Origin: Allolobophora icterica
Taxonomy: Eukaryota > Annelida > Clitellata > Crassiclitellata > Lumbricidae
Assembly: GCA_963556255.1 (NCBI GenBank)
Contig: OY744614.1
Coordinates: forward strand, 38,529,054 to 38,593,053
Direction of reading: 5' to 3'
DNA length: 64,000 nucleotides
Shown: positions 22,466 through 33,596 of the stretch, in pieces
Numbering within the stretch: the first letter of the stretch is position 1
Layout: each line of letters starts with the position of its first letter
Position numbers and translations under genes: made by a program
The notes under the pieces: model-generated
What the model saw: only the letters and a program-made list of their open reading frames with translations
Told to the model about the DNA's origin: nothing
The model's database searches: none

Positions 22466-23052
22466 CACACAGTAGTTCAATCACAGTCTTGCATTATTAA
22501 TATGCTACTAACTCACTTACGTACGCGGCAGCTACGTTGAAATTAAAACCGATGTAGGGCCTACGTACAAATCTATAAATTCAAACAATATAGACGTTTG
22601 TCTATCTTACCCACTGAATGCTAGGCACACTGATCTCAAACACACTGTTATTGCACACTATTCTCTAAAACACACTGCCTGTTATATAAATTATATAGCC
22701 TCAAACCGCAGAGTCACCTCAAAAAGTCCGGAAACGAATCATTGACTACTTTATCCCTAGTTCTTAGCACTAGGGCGCCCGCCGATCATAGTCAAACGAT
22801 GCATGCGTGCTAGCTAGGCACTCTCGGCCCCGTCCAAAACTTGTTGATTCATCACTTTTCCATCGCGTCAATGCAAGATCGAGCTTTCATTAACTTATCT
22901 GAAACCGCATCCATTTAGATCTGATGTTTTAGCGTTAAAATTTCAAAAGACATAAACACACACATATATGGAATTAAAGTATTAATAAGATTGTTAATTG
23001 AATTATTTAACACTGAATTTTACATCTAAAATAAATAGTATTATATCAACAG

Positions 23053-23273
23053 GACTTGCTGAATACTGATTCAAACTACCACGATGTGTCGAAGGTCGTT
23101 CTGTTCTCGTACATGCGAGGTGGTTCCACTCTCTTCTCACACGTCTTCAACATCGAACACCAAACAACTATTCTCTGGTACGAGGCACTCGATGCATTCC
23201 ACGCCCACTACTCAGGAATGCCGTTCTATTCAAACCCCCTTCGCTTGCTCTACCACAGCAATCAGACGCTCAG
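23053..23273 (+). CDS. Sulfotransferase gene B exon 3 (5'-PAPS-binding loop)
   Basis: 221-nt exon between acceptor tcaacag and donor CTCAG followed by GTAAGC. It encodes DLLNTDSNYHDVSKVV and then FSYMRGGSTLFSHVF, with RGGST at about residues 95-99 of the joined protein, followed by WYEALDAFHAHYSGMPFY. It corresponds to the PAPS 5'-phosphosulfate loop of carbohydrate sulfotransferases. Exit phase 2 joins exon 4 in frame through an Arg codon. Confidence 0.85.
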
Positions 23274-23374
23274 GTAAGCATGAATATAAGTTTATATATA
23301 CACAGGAAACTCCGTTCTCTAAAAGTACAAATGAAACTGCAACAAACTAGAAGATACACAATGAAGATACGGCC

Positions 23375-23645
23375 TACAATACATAATGATGATACATAAT
23401 GAAGATACATATTGAAGATACATAATGAAGATACATAATGAAGATAGAACCTATATAATGACGATTCATAATGAAGATACATAATGAAGATATGGAACGA
23501 AGATACATGTGCATAATGAAGATAGAACCCGCATAATGACGATACATACTGAAGATTAAATGAAGATACACAATGAAGATGCACAATGAATATACACAAT
23601 GAAGATACATAATGAATGAAGATACATAATGCAGATATATAATGA
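23375..23645. repeat. AATGAAGATACAT-type array, gene B intron 3
   Basis: About twenty units of GAAGATACATAAT, the longest of three matching arrays. Confidence 0.8.
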
Positions 23646-24177
23646 AGTGGGGAAACGCAAATGATATAAAACTAATGACGATCACTCATATTCTCTTCCG
23701 GTATCAAGGAGTGAAATGCTTTGGAAAGAGTAATGGGACTCTCAGATGGAGAATGTTTCCTCCCCGGTACACATCAACACACGAAATGTGGTCAAAGGTT
23801 CGGCACGGTTTTCAGAATGACAACCAGCGCATGAAACGCCCGATGTTTAGTCAGACCCCTATATGAGAAAATAAAAGCAAAGTTGTAGGCCTACTACGCC
23901 GACAAATTTGACGACCTTTTCAACGGGAATTGTTTCCCAAGTTTATTTTTTGACAGAGTTAATGCCGGCCCAGATTTTCATGCATTCATTAACGCCAACT
24001 TTATTATTCCACGACATAGATCTGCAAAAAATTGTTTTCCTGCAAGCCCCGACGTTTTCAACCAAAATAAAAACTCAAGCACATCAAAATTTAAATCATT
24101 AAAGTCACAGTTGGGGTTAAGATGCGGTTGCCCTGAAATCTTTGTGGGGCATCCCCCATCTGATCCACCGCTTGCCG

Positions 24178-24804
24178 GTATAGCAACTTTAGATTACCCC
24201 ACTTCACATTACACACCGACGACTTGAAATCGCGTTCAGATTACGATTTCTGATTACCCCTCAAATTAATGGGGCCCATTTTTGACTATCTCATACAATA
24301 CAAGCCAATATTTATAATTAAACTCTCATTAATCCCCCAGTACATGATGCACGATAAGTTATCTTACACTGTAGATCACACTACATCAACTATGAAACGT
24401 GCAAATCTTGCACATTAACTAAATGTTATGGCAACAACCTGTATTACTTTTTAACCTACCAATTAACCATAAATACTTATAATAATTCATTTGAATTAAC
24501 AACCTGTTGTGCTCTCGTGGAGTGGGGCAGCTAACACGTATAGTTTATTTTCAGATATTGGTAGGCCTAACTACTAACTTTCAATCTTGTATGTTTCACG
24601 TGTTTTATTCAATAAACGTATCATGAGTTGTAAGCATAAGAATTTATCATTTTAGCTAAATCAGACAGAGGGCAATGTGAATAGCGCAGGGGTAACTTGA
24701 AATCGCGTTCAGGCTACCCCAGGGGGTATAATATGAAATCGATTTCAGATTACCGGGAATACGTTGAAAGGGGGAGTAGGTCCGAGTAGCTTGAGGTTTA
24801 TGCA
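24178..24804. repeat. Gene B intron 3 copy of the TGAAATCG-motif element
   Basis: Starts GGTATAGCAACTTTAGATTA and ends near GTAGCTTGAGGTTTATGCACC, imperfect inverted ends; same interior as gene A and C copies. Confidence 0.55.
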
Positions 24805-24838
24805 CCGTCATCCATGCGTATGGTTGTTATGGCTACAG

Positions 24839-26015
24839 ATCGGTCGACAAAGAAAAACGCCTTGCAATGACGAAGTACCTGGAGGATCTACTAAACTGCA
24901 ACTACGGACGCCTGCCTCTTGAAACGTTGAGTCATCGGTTCGTCTCAGTTTCGAAGGCCTTGAAGGACTTCTGGGACTGCATGAAGACCCGGGGCGTTAC
25001 GATGTTTAGCCTAAGACAACTGCTTCCGACATCCGCCTGTGAGGCAATCGAATTCGACGCCAACTCGTCATATCTGAACGTCGTCCGATGCCAAGATGTC
25101 TTCCGGTTCTTTCGGAGGATGTATTCAGCGCAAATACGTAGAGGCGAGAGACAGTTGCACATATTTCTGAATTACGTTGATCGGCTGGAAGATAGTGAAC
25201 TTCGAAGATTCGTTATGGAATTATGTGGAGACTTCTGGAAACTACAAATGGACGCCAACGACGTGAAGCTTTTGGATAAAGTAACGGGTGAGGAAGAATA
25301 CGACTTTCAGACGACGATGACGACGACGATGACGACGACCCCTCCGCATTTCGAGTCTGAGAATCGCTGTAGAACCATCCAGAACAAGTTCTTCGAGTTT
25401 TTCAATGCTGCCTGGTACATGCGTTTTCTCGACGAGCACAAGATGCCGTGTCGAGATGTTCTCAGGTACAGATGTTCCAAGGCCAAGCTTGTGGTGGCAG
25501 GAATCCATCGGGCATCTATGTCTGACCTAGAACCCCTAATCCAACGAATGCCGGATGTCCACATCGTCTTCTACGTCAGAGACCCTAGGGCAATAGCAGT
25601 TTCAAGGGCCGATCCTCTTACCATGCAGACGTTCCTCAATTCTGGTAACTGGACCGCGGTGAACGAGTCTGAGTTTCTGTGTCGCCGTATGTGGGACGAT
25701 CTGGAAGCGAAGGAGAGTTTGGAAAGACGATACCCGGGGTCTATCTCAACCTTACGATACGAGGACTTCCTTCTGGATCCTCGTGGAACCGTGACGAAGA
25801 TGTACAACCAATTTTTGATGCAGGTTCCAGAAGGATTCGATCGTTGGGTTAACGAGACGCTGAACGCAGGAACCTATGACGGAATCTTCGGTATACGAAG
25901 GGTAAACAGTAAGGAACACATATCGAAATGGAGGTCGAAAGTCAACGACGAAGAAAGACAACAAATGACTCAAAATTGCTTTATGGTTCTCAAGCAGCTC
26001 GGTTACCAGATCTGA
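24839..26015 (+). CDS. Sulfotransferase gene B terminal catalytic exon 4
   Basis: Last exon of gene B: acceptor ggctacag before 24839, open to TGA at 26013-26015. Joined to exons 1-3 the coding length is 1617 nt, 538 residues from the first ATG. Landmarks: a Thr/Met run (TTMTTTMTTTPP, about residues 305-316), FNAAWYMRFLDEH, VVAGIHRASMSDLEP, VFYVRDPRAIAVSR (RDP at about 394-396), NWTAVNESEFLCRRMWDDLE, NETLNAG, and the end KQLGYQI. Predicted role: PAPS-dependent 6-O-sulfation of a glycan in the Golgi lumen. An AATAAA at 26683 is a candidate polyadenylation signal. Gene C is its inverted near-copy. Confidence 0.88.
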
Positions 26016-26463
26016 GGCATTCGTGGAAGTCTATTTTAAATCACAGACGTCTAATTATTATCCCAAAAGTAACAATTAACAATCAAAGCGTCTGAGAACT
26101 GAGCAACGTGAGTGGAATGAAAGTCAATAGCTTATACTAGACCCGGTAACTATTTCCAAGATATGGTTATCAAGTTATATCTACATCCATTCCATATAGT
26201 TTTCGTGATATGGTTACTCACACTGTCGTAACTGTTTTGGGCTATGAAAAATACTTCGTTAACTACAGGGGCCCGGGAACCTATGGCTACAACTGGTGTT
26301 GGATGTTGAAAGATAGTTTTTCTCCTTGGTCGATCAAAACTGGAGGAGACTTTGATATAGTGACATGCGCAATATATTATCCTACAAGGCTGATGAGAGT
26401 GGTTAGAATTTGGATATCCGATATAGAGATAAGAAACAGGACAACTCATTCTTAAGATAGCTG

Positions 26464-26466
<3 letters not shown>

Positions 26467-26514
<48 letters not shown>
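26467..26514. repeat. (TA)n microsatellite
   Basis: About 24 TA units in the gene B 3' flank. Confidence 0.95.
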
Positions 26515-26518
<4 letters not shown>

Positions 26519-26919
26519 CATAATACAATAATACATATATGTATATACATAATATTTAGTGTGTGGGCTTTCACAGTGGGAGGAGAAAGAAAGTCTAGAT
26601 CAGTCCAACTTGAGATCGCATCACCGTAGGCCCTATTCGAGAACAAAGGATTGTAACTAAATTTTAAATATATGAAATTGATAATAAAGAAAGTGCTTTG
26701 ATGTGTAGCGGTCCGCCATTAAAGTCATTTAAACAGTCTAATCTGTCGTTTTCCAAGTCACCAGCTGAAAGATGTGATGGTACGTACAACTAAACTGTTC
26801 AGACTGCATTTATAAACAATTCGCCAGTGCCTAAATCTGTTCATAAAAGCTGACACACAGCATAGGCGGCCATGTTCCTTAATATTTTGTTTTCTTCCAG
26901 AAAAAAATCCGTTTTGTTC

Positions 26920-27207
26920 CATAATCGCAATCGTAATCTCGCGATTTCTTCAGCGCCCACAAAAAATAAGTCGCGTGAACCAGATTATTCACAGGCGTTT
27001 AGTCAAAACAAAGTGTATGGGCCGGGGTCAAGGTGCAAAGGGGTCAGACAGGTAGACAATTAGACGGCTACGGTGGATGGTGTTTAGAATTGCAGCGGCG
27101 AGGGAGGCAAGTGAAAGAGGAGGAATCAGATTAAGATTTGTGAAAGAGCAGCGTTTAAGTTTTGACTAAGAGACCTGTGGAGAGATGGCAAGAGGTGAGG
27201 TTTCAAT
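26920..27207 (-). mobile_element. LINE 3' fragment, minus strand
   Basis: Reverse complement resembles the 16.6-17.0-kb fragment (ACCTCACCTCTTGC, AACGCTGCTCTTTCACAA, ATCGTAATC-type tail near 26930). Degenerate and without an open frame. Confidence 0.5.
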
Positions 27208-27404
27208 CAGAGGCGTAACTTTGGTCTAAAAAGTGGGGTGTAGGTCCTACTAATTTCTTCTCCATTTACGCTTTTTGCACGGAGACCATCTCTCGGAAGG
27301 CACAACAATAAAATATTGATTGGCATTGTTTAAAAAGTGGAGGGTACGGTACCCCAGTCCAAAAGTGGGGTATCTCTCGTACCTCTTGACAAATTACGCC
27401 TACG
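27208..27404. mobile_element. MITE family F-like copy
   Basis: Starts CAGAGGCGTAACTTTGGTC and ends CAAATTACGCCTACG; similar body (GTGGGGT, TCTCTCGTACC). No TSD seen. Confidence 0.5.
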
Positions 27405-27700
27405 CGTGGAACTGCAAGATCATTCTGCATCGCAAAATGAAGCATCCGGCGATGAAGCTGTGTGGAGATCGGAACACAGAACTCAGTGAGCTCACTGGTG
27501 TATTCGAGGGCTGATCAGTACCAGTCGTGGAACATCGGACAATCATGAGGATCTTGTAGCGTATGCGATTAGCGATTGGCAGACAATGCAGATTATATCG
27601 TATAATACGACGCATTATAATCCGATATATGTGAAAAACGAGGTGGACTGGCCAGTATAGACGAGCAGCTGAGTGCCCCCTAGCCAACTCAGCTATAATG
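27400..27700 (-). mobile_element. Degenerate LINE fragment
   Basis: Minus-strand text IIRYNLHCLPIANRIRYKIL, then TPVSSLSSVFRSPHSF, is a damaged copy of the LINE region that also occurs at 43.2-43.5 kb. It lacks the MITE that interrupts that copy. Confidence 0.6.
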
Positions 27701-28494
27701 AATGCACTGGTAATGGAAATATTAGACGGCGAGGGAAAGGACTAGCTACCCGCCCTCATATGTCGAGGCTAAGAAAATGAAGTTGCTAACACTTCATACC
27801 CGTGGTTGCCTCATGCCTTGGCATTTTGGGACGCTGAAGAAATCCGGAGATTCTGAATGCAGCTATCAACTCAAGTGAATGATCTGAACTTCCAGTGACG
27901 TATTCTAACAGCGTTATATCTTCTTCATCATCGTCGTCGTCGTCGTCATCATCATCATCATCTTAGTCACCACCAAAACTACGACGACGACCACCACCAC
28001 CGTCGATGATATAACCAGTGCTTTTTTCTAGTAAAAGAGGTTCCGGAACTGAACAATAAGTTCCGGAACCGAACAATTATGGAAGGGTTAAAATCCCGAG
28101 AAAAACGGGATTGGGGGATGAGAGGGTCTCAATAAACACTGAAAACAGTTCACAACATTGAAATTAAATTAAAATAACTAAATAATTGTTTTTATTATTA
28201 AAATAATAAAGAAATTATTTATAGTAGCTGAAAAAGGTGTCGGAACGCCGTTCCGGCGCGTTCCGGCTGAAAAAGAGCACTGATGATGACAACTACAAGA
28301 GCAGCAACAACAACAATATTTCACGATATAGAAATATTTCCTATAAACTCATGGTGGGAGAAATGAAATTGAACAAAATCCTCTGTCGTGAAGCTTTCCC
28401 CTGTGCAGTTATTCGGTATAAGTAATTATAGCCTATAAGACATTACTTATGAGTTATAGGATCCTCGTGCATATATAACACGTAGGGATTACAT

Positions 28495-29284
28495 CAGTCT
28501 TGTTGTCAAGACCTTAAACCTCAAGACCAAGACCAAGACCTTGAACCTCAAGACCAAGACCGAGACCAAAACCCCAAAAAATCACAGTCGTATCCAGAAT
28601 TCTATTCCTTACTAAAAATTGTCCAGTCGGACTACTCGTTATTTTAATGAAAACATGAGTCTTTTCTTTTATTCAAGCAAAACAACTCTAAATGGAGACT
28701 GCAGAGAATTCCGAATTTTTTTTTTACAAAAGTCCTTCATGCGAAATGGTATTCCAAATGCCTGTTGAATTTTATAAAAACCAATTTGCTCAGAATTTTC
28801 TGACCAAGACGTGACCTGTGGGACCTCATAAAAATTCTGCCATGTGAAAAAAACACGGTCTACAAGTGCTGAAATCGCTAGCACACAAAGCAGCTTTTCA
28901 AGAACCGGATGTAGGCTAAATGTACAAATTAATCATGAGTCTGTTTTGAAATCTTTCCATGGTAAATAACCGGAAGTAAATATAATTGTTCAAACAACAG
29001 TGAAGCCTCATTCACACTGTGTAAATACTAAAGCAATAACTGTATGAGTAATTATTGGATAAATTTTTAAAATTCTCGCCGTTTGTTTGCCGTCTGTTCA
29101 TATTGACAAAAGTCTTGGTCTTGGTCTTGCAAAACCAAGACCAAGACTTTGAACCTCAAGACCAAGACCAAGACCTTGAACCTCAAGAACAAGACCTTTG
29201 GTCTCAAGACCAAGACCAAGACTTTTAAAAACGAACTCGAGTGCACTCGAGACCAAGACCTTGGTCTCGAGGACAACAAGACTG
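28495..29284. mobile_element. MITE family A, copy 1 (790 bp)
   Basis: Ends are the perfect inverted pair CAGTCTTGTTGTC / GACAACAAGACTG, and both subterminal regions are arrays of CAAGAC/AAGACC units. Interior is noncoding. The flanking 8-mers differ (GATTACAT, CTTTGAAC), so one flank has been replaced, apparently by the 36-bp satellite that begins at its right end. Confidence 0.8.
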
Positions 29285-29625
29285 CTTTGAACTCTATTTT
29301 CATCGTTTATCCAGCTTCTACCATTGAACTATATTTGAACTATATTTTCATCGCTTATCCAGCTTCTAGTAGAAGCTGGATAAGCGATGAAAATATAGTT
29401 CAAACTAGAGGCTGGATAAGCGATGAAAATATAGTTCAAAGTAGAAGCTGGATAAGCGATGAAAATATAGTTCAAAGTAGAATCTGGATAAGCGATGAAA
29501 ATATAGTTCAAACTAGAAGCTGGATAAGCAATGAAAATATAGTTCAAAGTAGAAGCTGGATAAGCGATAAAAATATAGTTCAAACTAGAGGCTGGATTAG
29601 CGATGCGAATGAAGCGAAAATGACA
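29285..29625. repeat. 36-bp satellite with inverted head
   Basis: Seven direct units of 36 bp, each containing GGATAAGCGATGAAAATATA, preceded by one and a half units in the opposite orientation; the switch point is at about 29369. The direct part begins where MITE A copy 1 ends. Confidence 0.85.
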
Positions 29626-29715
29626 ATCGTGGGGGCGCATTTGTCGGGGCGCTTTTGTCATTTATTTAGTGGCGCTTTTGTCGGGGCGCATTTGTCGGGG
29701 GCGCTTTTGACGGGT
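29626..29715. repeat. Short GC-rich repeat
   Basis: Five imperfect units of GGGGCGCWTTTGTCGGGGCG-type sequence following the satellite. Confidence 0.6.
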
Positions 29716-30156
29716 CACCATCCCCGTATTCTCTATTAGAGACTCTTACTAATAGAGCAAACTCTTTCTCTTGTATTTATAATATAGGCCTACCAAGTTG
29801 CGGCATGTCAACTTGTTTTCCTCAACATACGAATATTGTATTGTATTTTAAGTGTTGCTCATGTCCTGCTGCTGATGTCTTCGTCAAATCGAAACTTGGA
29901 TACAGAGATTAGAAGAACATCTATACACATAATATCCATAGAGCGTGTGCCTGTCGATAAACGCTCTGGAATCTATTGTGAAACAGAAAACCGTTTGTAA
30001 AGTCAGTACTGCGGTCTTGACGACGGCGATCAGAACATTTTAACCAACGATACATATGGCCTATATGCACTGCCGTCATAATATGACGGGTAAATACTCT
30101 AGTGTAAAAATGTTAAATGAACGAATTAAGTCGCTAGCAGTCGATAGCTTAGGCTC

Positions 30157-30304
30157 CAGTATGAGAATTGTAGAAAAAAGACTGGGGGGGTTAGACCTTG
30201 ATTCATGTGGAGTTTGTGTGTGTAATGAAGACTTTACTATGGGGTCCTGAGAAAGACTAGGGGGGTTGAACCCCCAAACCCCCCCCCCGACAATTCTCAC
30301 CCTG
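30157..30304. mobile_element. MITE family C, copy 4 (internally deleted)
   Basis: Short 148-bp copy with ends CAGTATGAGAATTGT and ACAATTCTCACCCTG; only the end regions are kept. Confidence 0.65.
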
Positions 30305-30419
30305 AGCTTAGCGAATGGTTTCGACTTGATTGCTTAGCGGCGGCGGCGGTGGATGGCGGCGGCGCCGGGGACTACGGTCAGTGTAGGCCTACTCCTTATA
30401 ACTGAACCACCGACCTTTC

Positions 30420-30755
30420 AGTTGACAGTCCAGCAATGTGAGGCTTATTAGTATCAGCCTTATAGAAGAAGAGCAATCCCTTGAGCTAGCCCTGAGGCAG
30501 CCATGGGTATGGTGTTAGCGACTTCATTTTCTTAGCCTCGGCTTATGAGGGCGCGTGGCTAATCCTCTCCCTCGCCGGCCCGTATCATCTTTCCACTGAC
30601 AGTGTACTGTTAGTGTACTCACTATAGCTGATTTGGGTAGGGAACACAGGTGGAGCAGATATCTCTAAACAAAATTTTGCCCTGGCAGGGATTTGAATCA
30701 CCGACCTCTTGGTTGACAGTCCAACCTACTCACCACTAGACTATCGCAGGATATC
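30420..30755 (-). mobile_element. tRNA-derived SINE, third family
   Basis: Same layout as 42.24-42.56 kb: minus-strand GATAGTCTAGTGGTGAGTAG and GGTGATTCAAATCCC, then the shared body. Confidence 0.65.
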
Positions 30756-30819
30756 ATCGCATATTACTAGAGTTGGCAACATAGTTCTTATCAATCAGTG
30801 CTGACATCGATATTTCTCG

Positions 30820-31080
30820 ACTGAAGGCCTCTGGACGTGGTTCGGGATCTTGGCGTACTCCTTGACGGAGTACTCAACCTAGCTGATCGTGTAAATTCCA
30901 TCCGCAAGTTAACTACCATGAATTGAGGCAGATCATGTTCTTCCAGTATTCGAAGAACGCTGTCTTCGGATACTGGAGGGATGCTGCGGCAGCAGTGGTC
31001 GCACTCCGTTCTCCCTCGTCTTGATCACTGTAACGCAGTCTTCGTTGGCCTCCCACTCTTCCGCAGTAGACAAGTAATGT
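30820..31080 (+). mobile_element. Degenerate LINE fragment
   Basis: Reads VRDLGVLLDGVLNLADRVNS followed by IRKLTT, a stop, then SVLPRLDHCNAVFVGLP: the thumb region of a CR1/L2-type reverse transcriptase. Its first 120 bp are shared with 42.60-42.72 kb. Confidence 0.6.
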
Positions 31081-31084
31081 TTGA

Positions 31085-31540
31085 TGGTTTAAGTTCTCAC
31101 CGTGTTTCGGAATTGTCTGTTTCGTTGCCTCGTTTTCTATTACGAATTTTACACTGTGCGCGTTAATTGCATGAGGTAATTAGGTCATGTATATCAGCCA
31201 GCATTTACAGGGGCTTTAGATTTAACCCATGTGTCTTTTGTCTTTCTCTCTATCTCCTTCACCACCGCTGCCCGTTTCAACGGCTGCCACGCCATTTAAG
31301 GTCCCCTTGTATGGACCGCGCAGCTCTACCTCCTTCCTCTCTCTCTGGTATCTCTGGCAACCGGTCTCGGACCTCCACTGGGCACCGATCTCTTGCTATA
31401 CGACGCAGCGCTCGTGAAGAAGCTGGTGCGCTACGCTTGGCTTTAGATTGGCGCTATAGAACTTTGGAGTTTATGGTTACAATACTTTCAGGATAGGCCT
31501 ATCCATTATACCAGATAGGCACTTATAAGATGTTGAACTA
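31085..31540 (+). repeat. Paralogue of the gene A intron-1 segment without MITEs
   Basis: Matches 12.43-12.54, 13.10-13.42 and 13.75 kb as one uninterrupted stretch, so it lacks MITE families B and D. Placed next to a LINE relic. Confidence 0.85.
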
Positions 31541-31547
31541 GAGAGAA

Positions 31548-31816
31548 CAGGGGCGCAACTTTGGTCTAAAGAGTGGGGGTACCAATTCCTTCACTCACAC
31601 GCACACACACACACTCACACGGCTCGGATATGTTTGACCAAGAACAGTAACTGTTATTGATTCTGAGATTGTGAGGGGACTGAGAAATGAGGAGTCATAT
31701 CAAGGCCGACAAAATGAATGTGGGTCCATATAAACGGATTTGTAACTGATTTTAATTATATACAAGCTAGCGCTTTGACCTTTTGACTTCTCGTACCCCC
31801 ACAAATAACGCCTATG
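31548..31816. mobile_element. MITE family F
   Basis: Ends CAGGGGCGCAACTTTGG and AAATAACGCCTATG; flanks AGAGAGAA / ACAGAGAA (one mismatch). It sits next to the breakpoint of the gene B/C inverted duplication. Confidence 0.65.
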
Positions 31817-31907
31817 ACAGAGAACATTGTTTATAAATGCAGTCTGAACAGTTTAGTTGTACTTACCATCACATCTTAAGGTAGTGACTTGGAAAACGAC
31901 AGATAAG

Positions 31908-32810
31908 CAGTCTTGTTGTCAAGACCTTAAACCTCAAGACCAAGACCAAGACCCTGAACCTCAAGACCAAGACCAAGACCTTGAACCTCAAGACCAAGAC
32001 CAAGACCAAGACCTTGAACCTCGAGACCAAGACCAATACAAAGACCTTGAACCTCAAGACCAAGACCTTGAACCTCAAGACCAAGACCGAGACCAAGACC
32101 CAAAAAGATCACAGTCGTATCTAGACTTCTATTCCTTACTAAAAAATTGTCAAGTCGAAATACTCGTTATTTTAATGAAAACATGAGTTTTTTCTTTTAT
32201 TCAGGCAAAACAACTCTAAATGGAGACTGCAGAGAATTCCGAATTCGTATTTACAAAAGTCCTTCATGCGAAATGTTATTCCAAATGCCTCTTGAATTTT
32301 ATAAAAACCAATTTGCTCAGAATTTTCTGACCAAGACGTGACCTGTGGGCCTAATAAAAATTCTGCCATGTGAAAAAACACGGTCTACAAGTGCTGAAAT
32401 CGGTAGCACACAAAGCAGCTTTTCAAGAACCGGATGTAAATGTACAAATTAATCGTGAGTCTGTTTTGAAATCATTCCACGGTAAATAACCGGAAGTCAA
32501 AATAATTATCCAAAACAACAGTGAAGCCTCATTCACACCGTGTAAATACTAAAGCAATAACTGTATGAGTAATTATTGGATAAATTTTTAAAATTCTTGC
32601 CGTTTGTTAAAATTAATGACTGTTCATATTGACAAAAGTCTTGGTCTTGGTCTTGCAAGACCAAGACCAAGACTTTGAACCTCAAGACCAAGACCTTGAA
32701 CCTCAAGACCAAGACCTTTGGTCTCAAGACCAAGACCAAGACGAAGACTTTTAAAAACGAACTCGAGTGCACTCGAGACCAAGACCTTGGTCTCGAGGAC
32801 AACAAGACTG
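31908..32810. mobile_element. MITE family A, copy 2 (903 bp) with exact 8-bp TSD
   Basis: Same 13-bp inverted ends as copy 1. Flanked on both sides by CAGATAAG (31900-31907 and 32811-32818). The unoccupied homologous site is present in the gene B 3' flank near 26736-26760. TSD length and CAG ends point to the hAT superfamily; no transposase is encoded. Confidence 0.9.
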
Positions 32811-33255
32811 CAGATAAGACTGTTTAAATGACTTTAATGGCGGTCCGCTACACATTAAAGCACTTTTTAAATAGTTATTATCAATTTTCTATATTTAAAA
32901 TTTAGTTACAATCCTCTGTCCTTGAATAGGGCCTACAGTGATGCGATATCAAGATGGACTGATCTAGTCTCTGTTTCTCCTGCCACTGTGAAAGCTCACA
33001 CACTAAATATTATGTATTATTGTATTATGTATTTATATGTATATATATACATATATATACATTACAGCTGCCTTAAGAATTAGTTGTCCTGTTTCTTTTC
33101 TCCATATCGGATATCCAAATTCCAACCACTCTCTCATCAGCCTTGTAGGATAATATATTGCGCATGTCACTATATCAAAGCCTCCTCCAGTTTTGATCGA
33201 CCAAGGAGAAAACCTATCTTTCAACATCCAACACCTGTTGTAGCTTTCAGACCGA

Positions 33256-33596
33256 GAGAGTAAGGTTCCAGTATCCATGCTTCTCTTAGCAGTCGCTTAT
33301 CTTACTGACCATACCCTAAGGTCAGGGCTGACATTGGCCGGATTTCGTTAGGTTCCATTATAGGCCTATACTGTGCTATTTGTTTAGTCACAAAGCTTAG
33401 TGCATCGAGTCTGAAGTTTTGCGTCGTAAAAGCTTTGGCTCTGTTTGACAAAGGCGCTCATATTTTATCTCACTGTTAAAATTTAGGGTGCAAATGATAT
33501 TTTTTTATTGTACTAATGACCAAAAAGTTGTATGAGCATGCGCCTGCCTCGGCGCCACTGAGCCAAAACTAGTGAGAGCATCGGCGCCTTTGGCGC
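33256..33596. mobile_element. Insertion in gene C 3' flank, class unknown
   Basis: About 340 bp present here but missing from the matching gene B flank (near 26285), between GTTGTAGC and CATAGGT. No inverted ends or open frame recognised. Confidence 0.45.

Noticed and set aside
23642..23866. Conserved open frame also found at 36520-36750 (WGNANDIKLMTI...)
   Set aside because: Conserved between genes B and C because whole introns are duplicated; no splice sites fit the sulfotransferase phases and gene A has only a decayed version. Left out as a gene.
29149..29739. 196-codon open frame with a 12-residue repeat
   Set aside because: Spans the end of a MITE and the 36-bp satellite; no conserved domain, and the repeat explains the open frame.
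31857..32186. Asp/Gln-rich repeat protein
   Set aside because: Translation of the CAAGAC subterminal array of MITE A.
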